A stretch of 18,034 nucleotides of DNA from Aquifex aeolicus (GTDB lineage: Bacteria > Aquificota > Aquificia > Aquificales > Aquificaceae), in assembly GCA_015662815.1 (NCBI GenBank), contig DQTK01000076.1:1-18034 (forward strand), in the 5' to 3' direction. Positions within the stretch are counted from its first letter, which is position 1; every line of letters begins with the position of its first letter. Under the pieces are notes generated by a model. That model was not told the DNA's origin. It saw nothing but the letters and a program-made list of their open reading frames with translations, and searched no databases. A program made the position numbers and the translations under genes. Shown one piece after another: positions 6,311-13,062 of the stretch.

Positions 6311-8898
6311 GGTGTTTCCCCCGTAGGAACCACATTCCCTTGGTAGAAGGTTTTTATTTTGTTCTGTATATAATTGCTATCAACTTTATATTGCATTTTT
6401 GCTTGAATTTCTTGAATGAGTTCGGAAAAATCCATCTGTGAAAAATCAAGCTTTTTCAAATCGTCAAAAGTAAGTCCATTACAATTAGGATTATCCCAAG
6501 ACCCCCAAGAATATCCCAATTGCTTGTAAGCCTGCTCTACTAATATCCTTGCAAACTTTGAATCATAACAACAATATTTGTATCCCCTTCTCAAACAAGT
6601 GCTACCTACTCCTACATCTATCTTCCAAGTACATTTTGAAGCTACAAAGTGGCAAAGTCCTTTGGAGATTAATACATATTCCTGATAGTCATTATGTTTT
6701 GATGCACAACTCTCACTCGTACAGGAATTACATTTTTCCGTAGAGGTAATGATGTCTACAGCAAGAGAAATTCCGAATTGAACCCAAGGATTTGAAAGAA
6801 AAGTAAGTTTATCACAAATTGATGTAGCGTTATTTTGCCCGCATATTTTATTAATTAAGTCCTTAGCGGGTGAACCTTCTTGAGTATAAGAACTTTGAGC
6901 TACAGTATATAAACAATCTTGAACACCTTGCGTACCGTAAACTTTGTAACCCGGCGATAGACAGGATGATGCCGCTTGAGCATATTCTTTTATGGCGTTG
7001 TACAATTGGACACCAAAATACACTATTCCTATTGATATCATCTTGTTTATGAAGTAATCTGTTGGATTTTCTACAATTGAATTCCACCATCCGCTTTCGC
7101 AAACTTTCGGTTCTCCTGTCCATACATGCTTGAGTTCATTTACAGCTTGAGCAAAAGCTATAGCTTCCTTAAAATCGTTTGAAAAATCTAATCCTTTCAA
7201 ATCAAGTTGTGGGATAACTATATCATTAGAATTACAATTAATCTGAGTTTCCCATTTTTTGCAATCCGTAAGACTCAATGACTCTTCACACTCGTAATTA
7301 ATCGAATATTCTGAACACACCATCTTTGAAGGATTTTCGGAATCTACAGTAAATTCATAGCATTCCAGCTCTTCAAGATTAGAAATAGGAGATATTAATG
7401 TACATTGGCTCAAGTTATTACAATTAGAAGTATCTAAGCTATCTTCAAAGCATCTGAAGGTTTCATAAGTTGTAGCTAAGGTAATAGGAACTTCATAATC
7501 TTTGTTATTTCCGGGAGGGTCATCATCTCCGAAACAAGCTCTATCATTGGGATTAGCATTAGTCCCAAGCTCCAATTTACTATTTAAATCTACACTTACA
7601 ACTGTGTAGGGAAGATTCAGGTTTTGAAGATAATCATTTAAATAGCTTGCTAGCTGGCTTTCCGAGGGAAAGATTCCTGGAGAATTACTGACTTTATAGC
7701 ATGTATTTGAACCTTGCAAAATAGTCCTGTTCAATTCTTTTATCTGCAAACCTACTACATAACTTTCACAACTTCCACACTTGTCCCCACCGTCTCCATC
7801 CCATCCCCAAGAAAACACAGCTTTAGCTTGTATAGTATCCGAGTTTTCTCCTAATTTGACACATAAAGGATTATTTCTGTAATAATCCGCTTCGCTACTT
7901 CCTTTTATAACTTTATGGTCTGTGAATTTCCTTTTAGCTATGCATGACTTTACAGTTTTTCCTACAGCAGCTGAAGTTTTCCACTCTTTACAAACTTTTA
8001 CAGTGTTGCAAACCGTTTGAGTTCCATCGGGACATTTTTTTACAATTTCTTCCGAAACACATACTTTCCTAACATCTGATGGACATTCAAATGTGTATAT
8101 TCCCACCTGAACTCCCGAAGTTGACGGTATATCTTGATAACCACACATACCAGAGACCGGGTCACAATAATAAGTAGTTTCAAGATTTGCCTTGTCTTTG
8201 ATATCCGAATAACTTGTGTAATTGATGAGTCTGCATTTGTCAAAAAGTTCTCCACAATCATCGGAAATACATTCCGCTCTAAGGGGGTTATCATTACAAC
8301 CCGGTTTGTTCCTGTCATAATAAACTCTACAGCTTACAATCCCACCATTTTTTTCTACATCTTGCCACTGAATACATCTTTTTTCATATTCGCAGTACTG
8401 ATAACCTTCTAAAGTGGATAGAAAAGTATCAAAACTGAGATTTCCATTGCACGAATACTCTAAGGCTCTCTTCCACCAATCTCTGCAAAATCTTACTCCT
8501 TTTATTTCCCTACACTCTCTACCCTCTAAGACCTGAGTATTTACCAAATTGCAAATTCCCCCAAAAGTAGGGTCAGCAGGACAGTTTGTTTGTATTTCTT
8601 CTTTTATAAGTAATGGGTCTATTACATCTACATCTATTTTCCTTACCTGATAACAGGTAAATCCTCTTATCGGCTCAGAAAATTTGCTAAGTAGGTCAAG
8701 GATTTCTCTTTCTTTGCTTGTATCTATGACTTTGCTGAGGTCGTTTTCCGTTCTAATCCCTGCTTTTTGCCTCAGTTCGCTTTCCGTATCTCTCACTCTG
8801 ATATTACCTAAACGATTACCAAGTTGGTCTATAAACTGTTTGTAATCTTGTCCTATCGCAATGCTAACTATAAAAAGCAAAGAAAAAACCTTTTTCAT
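6292..8898 (-). CDS. traN: TraN, Cys-rich outer-membrane mating-pair stabilisation protein
   Basis: This is an 868-aa secreted protein with the signal peptide MKKVFSLLFIVSIAIG. I count about 48 cysteines, nearly all expected to be disulfide-bonded in the outer membrane or periplasm. The C-terminal 120 residues match TraN closely: CTWKIDVGVGSTCLRRGYKYCC, then YDSKFARILVEQAYKQLG, WGSWDNPNCNG and LDFSQMDFSELIQEI, parallel to KYCCFNSKLARI and KLDFSKIDFSEF of F TraN. F TraN is about 600 residues; the excess lies in the N-terminal and middle Cys-rich part. TraN contacts the recipient cell surface during mating-pair stabilisation, and the variable middle normally sets recipient preference. A weak hydrophobic stretch occurs near FINKMISIGIVYFGVQLYN. 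The ATG overlaps the trbC stop as ATGA, with GAGGT 9 bases upstream. Confidence 0.94.
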   Translation of the reverse strand: MKKVFSLLFIVSIAIGQDYKQFIDQLGNRLGNIRVRDTESELRQKAGIRTENDLSKVIDTSKEREILDLLSKFSEPIRGFTCYQVRKIDVDVIDPLLIKEEIQTNCPADPTFGGICNLVNTQVLEGRECREIKGVRFCRDWWKRALEYSCNGNLSFDTFLSTLEGYQYCEYEKRCIQWQDVEKNGGIVSCRVYYDRNKPGCNDNPLRAECISDDCGELFDKCRLINYTSYSDIKDKANLETTYYCDPVSGMCGYQDIPSTSGVQVGIYTFECPSDVRKVCVSEEIVKKCPDGTQTVCNTVKVCKEWKTSAAVGKTVKSCIAKRKFTDHKVIKGSSEADYYRNNPLCVKLGENSDTIQAKAVFSWGWDGDGGDKCGSCESYVVGLQIKELNRTILQGSNTCYKVSNSPGIFPSESQLASYLNDYLQNLNLPYTVVSVDLNSKLELGTNANPNDRACFGDDDPPGNNKDYEVPITLATTYETFRCFEDSLDTSNCNNLSQCTLISPISNLEELECYEFTVDSENPSKMVCSEYSINYECEESLSLTDCKKWETQINCNSNDIVIPQLDLKGLDFSNDFKEAIAFAQAVNELKHVWTGEPKVCESGWWNSIVENPTDYFINKMISIGIVYFGVQLYNAIKEYAQAASSCLSPGYKVYGTQGVQDCLYTVAQSSYTQEGSPAKDLINKICGQNNATSICDKLTFLSNPWVQFGISLAVDIITSTEKCNSCTSESCASKHNDYQEYVLISKGLCHFVASKCTWKIDVGVGSTCLRRGYKYCCYDSKFARILVEQAYKQLGYSWGSWDNPNCNGLTFDDLKKLDFSQMDFSELIQEIQAKMQYKVDSNYIQNKIKTFYQGNVVPTGETPWGNTQ

Positions 8899-9611
8899 TG
8901 TTTTTCTACCTCTTTGAACTTCTTTAGAGCAAACTCAAGTGACACGTCCCCGTAAAGCACCGCTTTGAGTATGCAGTTTTTAGTTCTAAGTATTCCGAAA
9001 TTTTCTCGGCACTCTGCAAGAACAAAAGCAGGAACTACCGAAGTACCAGCTTTTTCAAATATAAGAGGATTTATCTTTACCGTTATCTTTCCCTTTTTGA
9101 AGCTTTCTATAGAGGCAAGATAGGAAATGGTCCTTTCATCTATTCCTCGGAGAACTCCGTAAAATCTATATCCCTTTAGTTTCTCTGCACTTTTAAAAAC
9201 ACTGCGAAGGGTTTGGAGCGGAACACTCCTTGAGAAAAGATAAAAAATTACTTTTTGATTTTTCTCTTTTGGTAAATCTTTCTTGAAAAAAGCTTTCCAT
9301 ATTCTTTCTTGACCTTCTTTCGTAAGCAATGCAAATTCAAATTGTTTAATTAAATCCTTATTAAACTTAGTTAGATGTTCATATCTCTCTTTTACCTGTT
9401 TTATCACGTTTTGTTCAGGTATAAGATTTCTAAACTGTGATACATCTTTTTGTCTTTTCTTTAACCATTCAAAATCTTTTTTTACTTTCTCTATCTTTTC
9501 TTTGTTTTCCTGTATGAATATTTTTCCATTACATTTCCCATCAATATCGCAAGCCTGTAAGAAAATTCCCAAAAATATTCCTATCATGGGAATTGAAATC
9601 CTAAACAGCAA
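8895..9611 (-). CDS. trbC: TrbC, F-type periplasmic pilus assembly protein
   Basis: This is a 238-aa exported protein. After the signal sequence (ending IFLGIFLQAC) and a Lys/Glu-rich helical region at about residues 30-115, the conserved TrbC domain begins with VIFYLFSRSVPLQTL, followed by YGVLRGIDERTISYL, VKINPLIFEKAG and VVPAFVLAEC. These match the F-type pattern of strand, RG-l, ID-P-lF and VPAfV, a thioredoxin-like fold without CxxC. In F it works with TraW in pilus assembly, and the two are fused in some plasmids. The chosen start is TTG at 9611, with GGAG 9 bases upstream and an Arg in the n-region. An ATG at 9587 overlaps the traU stop as ATGA but has only a distant AGGA and would remove the positive charge from the signal peptide. 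The cysteine in LQAC might be a lipidation site, but Gln before Ala is atypical. Confidence 0.9.
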   Translation of the reverse strand: MLFRISIPMIGIFLGIFLQACDIDGKCNGKIFIQENKEKIEKVKKDFEWLKKRQKDVSQFRNLIPEQNVIKQVKERYEHLTKFNKDLIKQFEFALLTKEGQERIWKAFFKKDLPKEKNQKVIFYLFSRSVPLQTLRSVFKSAEKLKGYRFYGVLRGIDERTISYLASIESFKKGKITVKINPLIFEKAGTSVVPAFVLAECRENFGILRTKNCILKAVLYGDVSLEFALKKFKEVEKQ

Positions 9612-10570
9612 TCTCTAATTCTCCAAACCGCCCAAACGAAATTTTCTTGAGAAGGAACTTGCTTGTAAAAAACCCAAGGAATTCCGAATTTTCCTATCGG
9701 AACCGCTTCATACGGAATCGGATAGGCAAGTTGAAGCCAATATTGACTTTTTACAATTGAAGGAAAGTATAAAGGCTGGCATTTAACATCTAAAGTAGGT
9801 ACGGAAATATTTCTAACATTTCCTATAAAATTAAGACCGCTGACCTCTTTATAAAGGAAAAGTTGAGCATCTTCATGCATGATATCCAAGATCCTTACAA
9901 CTATTAAGGCACTTTCCGTAATAGCATTTTGTCCATAGGTAGTTGTAGTATCAGGGAATATAGTTCCCCAACATCCTGCACACCAAAACATTGCATTCCT
10001 TAATGTTTCACTACCGTCCGTCACAGCACTTGAAGCGACACAATCCGCAAGGCAGGTCATTTGAGCTATAGGAGTTGCAAAAACAAGCTTCCAAGGTTGC
10101 ACTAAAACTGCTAATTCATCATCCCAAATAAGGGGATTCAGTTCAGAAAAACCCGTAGGAACAAAATCAAATTCGGTAAATGTAGAAATACATAGATGGT
10201 CAAAAACAATATTTAGAACGCCGAAAACGGGATACTTTATGTAATGAACATTAACTTTGGATAAATCCCCTTTATTAGTCCCATCTTTTTGGCTTGCAGA
10301 CATATCAGACCTTTTGTGTCCAAAACATGGAAACTCCCAAGCACGCCTTGGTACTTCTACAAAAGCTATAGGTTCCGCTACCTGAAAATGAAGTCCTACT
10401 TTAATTCTTCCTGAAGTAGAACAACTGCATACACCTTTTAGTTCAAGAGCATCAACAAAAAAACTCCAATCAACAGTTGATATAGGGTCTATACAGGGAG
10501 GATTACTTCTCCCTATACCTACTACTATTAATAATATTAAAAAGGTATATATACCTTTCCTTCTAACCAT
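9584..10570 (-). CDS. traU: TraU, F-type pilus assembly / DNA transfer protein
   Basis: This is a 328-aa periplasmic protein. The signal peptide covers about residues 1-22 (MVRRKGIYTFLILLIVVGIG), followed by NPPCIDPISTVDWSFF, the start of the TraU domain. Family landmarks follow: YIKYPVFGVLNIV, a segment with SELNPLIWDDELAVLVQPW, FATPIAQMTCLADCVASS, MFWCAGCWGTIFP and the final VWAVWRIRDCCLGF. These line up with YKYPLTYWLNI, SEIDPTW, FANPIAQGACAADAIAS and FWCAGSQGSMYP of F TraU. It has twelve cysteines. TraU is needed for pilus assembly and more strongly for DNA transfer. The ATG at 10570 lies 34 bases inside traW, with GGTGGAG 5 bases upstream, which supports this start and translational coupling. 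Confidence 0.94.
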   Translation of the reverse strand: MVRRKGIYTFLILLIVVGIGRSNPPCIDPISTVDWSFFVDALELKGVCSCSTSGRIKVGLHFQVAEPIAFVEVPRRAWEFPCFGHKRSDMSASQKDGTNKGDLSKVNVHYIKYPVFGVLNIVFDHLCISTFTEFDFVPTGFSELNPLIWDDELAVLVQPWKLVFATPIAQMTCLADCVASSAVTDGSETLRNAMFWCAGCWGTIFPDTTTTYGQNAITESALIVVRILDIMHEDAQLFLYKEVSGLNFIGNVRNISVPTLDVKCQPLYFPSIVKSQYWLQLAYPIPYEAVPIGKFGIPWVFYKQVPSQENFVWAVWRIRDCCLGFQFP

Positions 10571-11121
10571 GGAAGCTCCACCCTAACGAGTTTTCTACCT
10601 GATTGATACATAAGCGTAGGCACTCTTTCTATGCCTAACCTTTCAAGGATTATCGGAAAGGCTATGTAGATGGAAAGGTCTGGGTATTTCTTTTGCAGTT
10701 CATAAACGTTTCCCCTAGTGATTAAGAAAGTAGTAGGATACCTTTTGGCAAAAGCCAAGAACTGCGGAAGCATTTTGTCTTCTAAGAAAACGTAAACCTT
10801 TCTGAGTTTTACCTTTTCAAGAACGTTTATTCTTTCTCCCTTCTTTGCAATTATCTTGTCTCCTATCCGTATATCTGCAGGCACTGTGTAAACTATTTCC
10901 TCTTCTTTAATTCTTAGCTTTTTCGCATACGGTAAGTTTAGATTTATCTCAGAAGCTTCTTTTATTCTTTTTTCCAGATTCTTTATCTCAAAAATTTTAT
11001 AATTCCTTATTTTCTCCAAGATGTTTTCTTCCGCTATAGGATATACTTTTCCAAATACTCCGAGGTTTGTAAGCCCGAAACATAAAGAAATAGATAAGAG
11101 CAAAAAGAGAAATCTTTCCAT
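10537..11121 (-). CDS. traW: TraW, F-type pilus assembly protein, first gene of the minus arm
   Basis: This is a 194-aa exported protein with the signal peptide MERFLFLLLSISLCFG, followed by LGVFGKVYPIAEENIL, the N-terminal TraW signature (lG-G-vypIaE-d-l). A helical charged region and then the C-terminal part follow: GERINVLEKVKLRKVYVFL, ITRGNVYELQKKYP, then IIL-ERLGIERVPTLMY. This C-terminal part resembles the thioredoxin-like fold of TrbC but has no CxxC. TraW acts in the periplasm with TrbC for pilus assembly. The ATG is the only Met in the N-terminal region, and an in-frame TAA lies six codons upstream. It has no Shine-Dalgarno sequence. The start codon is inside a perfect dyad, and a promoter is predicted only a few bases upstream, so the message may be nearly leaderless. 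Confidence 0.9.
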   Translation of the reverse strand: MERFLFLLLSISLCFGLTNLGVFGKVYPIAEENILEKIRNYKIFEIKNLEKRIKEASEINLNLPYAKKLRIKEEEIVYTVPADIRIGDKIIAKKGERINVLEKVKLRKVYVFLEDKMLPQFLAFAKRYPTTFLITRGNVYELQKKYPDLSIYIAFPIILERLGIERVPTLMYQSGRKLVRVELPWLEGKVYIPF

Positions 11122-11134
11122 CTTAAAGATGGAA
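11116..11134. promoter_or_regulatory. Perfect 9+1+9 dyad over the traW start and predicted transcription start
   Basis: TTCCATCTT-A-AAGATGGAA is a perfect inverted repeat covering the traW start codon (11119-11121) and touching the predicted -10 box at 11134-11139. It fits a dimer-binding operator. In RNA it could form an 8-bp stem with a 3-base loop that hides the AUG, but only if transcription starts upstream of the whole dyad. Confidence 0.6.
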
Positions 11135-11162
11135 TATTAGGCAATTTTGAGGGAAATGTAAA
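11134..11162 (-). promoter_or_regulatory. Candidate promoter of the traW-traG operon
   Basis: Read on the minus strand, TTTACA (11157-11162; five of six to TTGACA) is followed after exactly 17 bases by TAATAT (11134-11139; four of six to TATAAT). Transcription would start near 11127, leaving a leader of about 6 bases before the traW ATG. This is consistent with the lack of a Shine-Dalgarno sequence. Confidence 0.5.
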
Positions 11163-11217
11163 AAAGATAATTCCGGAAATGGTACAAATTTTATACTCTT
11201 TTTGAACTAAAAACGTA

Positions 11218-11245
11218 TTGACGAGAAATTAATTTCTTTTAAAAA
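11218..11245 (+). promoter_or_regulatory. Candidate promoter of the plus-strand tra operon
   Basis: TTGACG (11218-11223; five of six) is followed after 16 bases by TAAAAA (11240-11245; four of six, a weak -10 in an A-run). The expected start of transcription is about 11252-11253, i.e. at the first ATG of the operon, which would make the message leaderless. An upstream TATACT at 11192-11197 lacks a credible -35. Confidence 0.35.
11224..11237. promoter_or_regulatory. Perfect 14-bp palindrome in the spacer of the plus-strand promoter
   Basis: AGAAATTAATTTCT is a perfect palindrome that begins directly after the TTGACG box and fills nearly all of the -35/-10 spacer, a classic repressor position. 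A second AT-rich inverted pair (ATTAATTT at 11228-11235 and AAATTAAT at 11247-11254) overlaps it. AT-rich palindromes arise easily by chance, so the support is mainly positional. Confidence 0.45.
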
Positions 11246-11252
11246 AAAATTA

Positions 11253-11669
11253 ATGCTTGAATTTTTGATAGGAGTAAGTGTTTTACTTAACACTCCACCT
11301 AAAGAGGTAGAAGGTATTGTTTATGACTGGGGCAGAAAAAGATACTATTGGAACGCTGCAGCTAAGTTTAAAAAAGTATCCGTTTACTTTGACTTTGATA
11401 GTGCAAAGCTAAAGGAAGGAGAAAAGGAGAAATTAAAGGTTTTTAAAGAAGGTGATTTTGTTATTGTAAAAGGTTTCGCATCACCAGAAGCACCTCAAAA
11501 CTATAACTTCAAGCTATCTCTAAGGCGTGCAAATGCAGTAAAGAATTTCTTAGAAAAGTTAGGAGTGAAAGTTTTAAAAGTAAAAGGTTTTGGAGAATCG
11601 CAGTGCTATGAAAAAAAAGAAAACTGGTGGAAGTGTAGAAGAGCAGATGTAGTGGAGGTTGATAAGTGA
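11253..11669 (+). CDS. Small OmpA C-terminal-like protein at the head of the tra operon
   Basis: This is a 138-aa protein with a short hydrophobic N-terminus (MLEFLIGVSVLL) that is a poor signal peptide because it has no positive charge. Residues about 42-135 form an OmpA-C/peptidoglycan-associated domain: VSVYFDFDSAKLKEGEKEKL, KGFASPEA at 73-80, N85-FKLSLRRANAV at 85-95, GFGESQC and CRRADVVEV. Aligned to E. coli-type OmpA, the peptidoglycan-binding Arg of LSxRRA is kept but the Asp of the GYTD motif is Ser, as in the GxASPEG variant of the family. Two Cys (118, 128) may form a disulfide. There is no beta-barrel. It probably ties the secretion machine or pilus base to peptidoglycan; this is inference from domain and position. 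There is no Shine-Dalgarno sequence before the ATG, so a leaderless message is likely. Confidence 0.8.
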   Translation: MLEFLIGVSVLLNTPPKEVEGIVYDWGRKRYYWNAAAKFKKVSVYFDFDSAKLKEGEKEKLKVFKEGDFVIVKGFASPEAPQNYNFKLSLRRANAVKNFLEKLGVKVLKVKGFGESQCYEKKENWWKCRRADVVEVDK

Positions 11670-11731
11670 AGAAGGGATTAATAGGCATGTTAAAACTTAG
11701 ATGGGAGCAAAAATTGAAGGAGGGAGAATGA
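11666..11731 (+). CDS. 21-aa micro-ORF, translationally coupled
   Basis: The frame from GTG at 11666 to TGA at 11729-11731 encodes MKKGLIGMLKLRWEQKLKEG plus a final Glu. The start overlaps the stop of the OmpA-like gene as GTGA, and GGAGG lies 7 bases upstream, one of the best ribosome sites in the window. The peptide is basic and potentially amphipathic. It ends 3 bases before the next gene. It may be a real small protein or a translational coupler that feeds ribosomes to the next gene; the sequence alone cannot decide. Confidence 0.45.
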   Translation: MKKGLIGMLKLRWEQKLKEGE

Positions 11732-11734
11732 GCT

Positions 11735-11950
11735 ATGAATAACAAAGCATTAGTATTCTTAGAAGCCGCGAAGTTACATTTTGAAAAATTCAGAACCTTT
11801 TTCCATGAAGCAGGATATGCGGAAAGGTCTCTTTTAATACCTGAAGCGGAAGAAAAAATTTATTGGCTTGGCAGATATCTTGAGAAGTCTATCAAAAGGT
11901 TAGCGGGAGGTGAAGATGATGAGGAAGCTGAAGCTGTATTACTTAATTAA
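11735..11950 (+). CDS. 71-aa protein of unknown function
   Basis: This small soluble protein has no signal peptide or membrane helix. Residues 1-57 look helical (KALVFLEAAKLHFEKFRTFFHEAG, then RSLLIPEAEEKIYWLGRYLEKSIKRL), and the C-terminus is very acidic (GGEDDEEAEA). The ATG at 11735 follows GGGAG at 8-base distance. The 3' end overlaps the start of the pilin gene by about 32 bases, so the acidic tail is partly dictated by the pilin's ribosome-binding site and start. Because it is cytoplasmic and directly before the pilin, it could be a regulator, a chaperone or a handling factor for prepilin, but nothing in the sequence proves that. No family is recognised. Confidence 0.65.
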   Translation: MNNKALVFLEAAKLHFEKFRTFFHEAGYAERSLLIPEAEEKIYWLGRYLEKSIKRLAGGEDDEEAEAVLLN

Positions 11951-12260
11951 TGCAGATAGAATTAATAAGGTTTCTATCATAGTCTTTGCTTTAACCTTGG
12001 GTTTGTTTGATAATGCCATTGCTCAAACCACAGACCCGTGGCAAAATTTTGCGGATTTGCTTATTCAGTGGATTAACGGGAATCTTGGGAAAACCCTCAC
12101 ACTGATTGGAATGCTAATTAGCCTCTTGGTACTGCTCGTGACTCATTCCTGGAGGATATTCCTATATGGAATAATCCTTTCTGTTATCATCGGCGGATTG
12201 GTAGGAATAGCAAGAACGTTCCACGAAGCAGGAGCAACTGCGTTTGGAACTAACTGGTAA
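11919..12260 (+). CDS. traA: TraA-like (VirB2/TrbC-type) conjugative pilin precursor
   Basis: This 113-aa prepilin has a long basic leader (MRKLKLYYLINADRINK), a hydrophobic stretch (VSIIVFALTLGLF) and a signal-peptidase site at AIA before QTTDPWQNF, leaving a mature protein of 78 residues. The mature part has two membrane helices, LGKTLTLIGMLISLLVLLV and FLYGIILSVIIGGLVGIA, separated by a short polar turn (THSWRI), the hairpin layout of F TraA and VirB2. The tail is RTFHEAGATAFGTNW. Position directly before traL matches F-type order. The start is uncertain: GTG 11910, ATG 11916 and ATG 11919 are in frame. I chose 11919 because GGAGGT at 11906-11911 then lies 7 bases away. No TraQ-like pilin chaperone or TraX acetylase is visible nearby. 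Confidence 0.82.
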   Translation: MRKLKLYYLINADRINKVSIIVFALTLGLFDNAIAQTTDPWQNFADLLIQWINGNLGKTLTLIGMLISLLVLLVTHSWRIFLYGIILSVIIGGLVGIARTFHEAGATAFGTNW

Positions 12261-12262
12261 GA

Positions 12263-12547
12263 ATGGAAAAAGAAGTTTACATAATACCGAAATATCTTGA
12301 TGACGACTATAAAGCTTTAGGGCTTATTCCTATTGATGTTATTCTTATATTTGTTTTCGCTTTCTTACCATTTTTATGGATTCTTGGCCATATAAAAAGT
12401 TTTATAATTGCGACAACTGTATCTTTGGTTTATTACCGTTATGTAAAGAAGAAAGGAAGAGGCTACTATAAATTTCTTCTTTTTAAAATTGGTTTCATAG
12501 AAATAGAAGGAACCTGTCCTCCTACAGAAAAAGAGGTAAGAGTATGA
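12263..12547 (+). CDS. traL: TraL, inner-membrane pilus assembly protein
   Basis: This is a 94-aa protein of the TraL/VirB3 family. The N-terminus has IPKYLDDDYKALGLIPIDV, the counterpart of the YRFPETL, GLPLDE region in F TraL. A hydrophobic hairpin follows at about residues 21-57 (VILIFVFAFLPFLWIL, then FIIATTVSLVYYRYV), and the basic KKKGRGYYKFLLFKIG corresponds to KKLKKGRG in F. F TraL is about 91 residues, so length agrees. It lies 2 bases after the pilin stop with only a weak GGTAAG before the ATG. The 3' end overlaps traE as ATGA. It probably sits at the inner-membrane base of the machine near the TraC ATPase. Confidence 0.9.
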   Translation: MEKEVYIIPKYLDDDYKALGLIPIDVILIFVFAFLPFLWILGHIKSFIIATTVSLVYYRYVKKKGRGYYKFLLFKIGFIEIEGTCPPTEKEVRV

Positions 12548-13062
12548 TAGAAGCATGGGCAAATTTAAAGGAAGCGAATAAGGTATTGCTTCTTGTTATT
12601 GCACTCCTTGTTGCTTTGATTTTAGGTCTCGTATCTATAACAGCATATCTCCTTACACATAAAGAAGTCGTTGTGTACATGCCTCCATATGAAAAGGTAA
12701 AAGTAGGTGGAAGGGATTACATTCTCCTTTGGGCAAAAGTGTTTACAAATTACATAACAAACTTTGACCCTGATACCATAGAGAACAGAATGAACTTTCT
12801 TTTAGTATATGCTTTTAGTGATGAAATTAAACAAAAACTTTTGAAGGAAGCAGAAGATATAAGAAGAAACAGGATTACACAACAATTCATCCCTTTTGAA
12901 GGTAGCTGGGAACTTATTCCTGAAAAAAGGGAAATAAAAGTAAAAGGCAGATTAAGAAGATGGATAGGAACTAAGGAAATACAAAACAAAATGGTAACCT
13001 TTGTGCTTTATATGAGAATTTTCGCAGGCAAACCATATATAGTGGGGTTCAGATATGAATAG
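12544..13062 (+). CDS. traE: TraE, VirB5/inner-membrane-type F assembly protein
   Basis: This 172-aa protein has a single N-terminal membrane helix at about residues 13-37 (KVLLLVIALLVALILGLVS) and a periplasmic domain. Landmarks are DPDTIENRMNFLLVYAF, EIKQKLLKEAEDIRRNRIT and residues 130-142 EIKVKGRLRRWIG, which match VEIRGVLKTWIG in F TraE (188 aa). TraE is an inner-membrane-anchored periplasmic subunit of the F-type machine needed for pilus assembly. It starts inside the traL stop (ATGA) with GAGGT 6 bases upstream and overlaps traK by 8 bases. Confidence 0.9.
   Translation: MIEAWANLKEANKVLLLVIALLVALILGLVSITAYLLTHKEVVVYMPPYEKVKVGGRDYILLWAKVFTNYITNFDPDTIENRMNFLLVYAFSDEIKQKLLKEAEDIRRNRITQQFIPFEGSWELIPEKREIKVKGRLRRWIGTKEIQNKMVTFVLYMRIFAGKPYIVGFRYE

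Noticed and set aside
8134..8412. 92-residue open frame opposite traN, and similar frames at 6549, 6870 and 8040
   Set aside because: They are shadows of the conserved Cys-rich traN frame, with no domain, ribosome site or operon link.
11122..11252. A riboswitch or small RNA in the divergent region
   Set aside because: With the predicted starts so close to both ATGs, the 131 bases leave no leader for a riboswitch, and I see no conserved RNA fold.
12374..12562. Minus-strand frames under traL, traE, traB and dsbC
   Set aside because: Each is antisense to a recognised tra gene and has no supporting start or motif.
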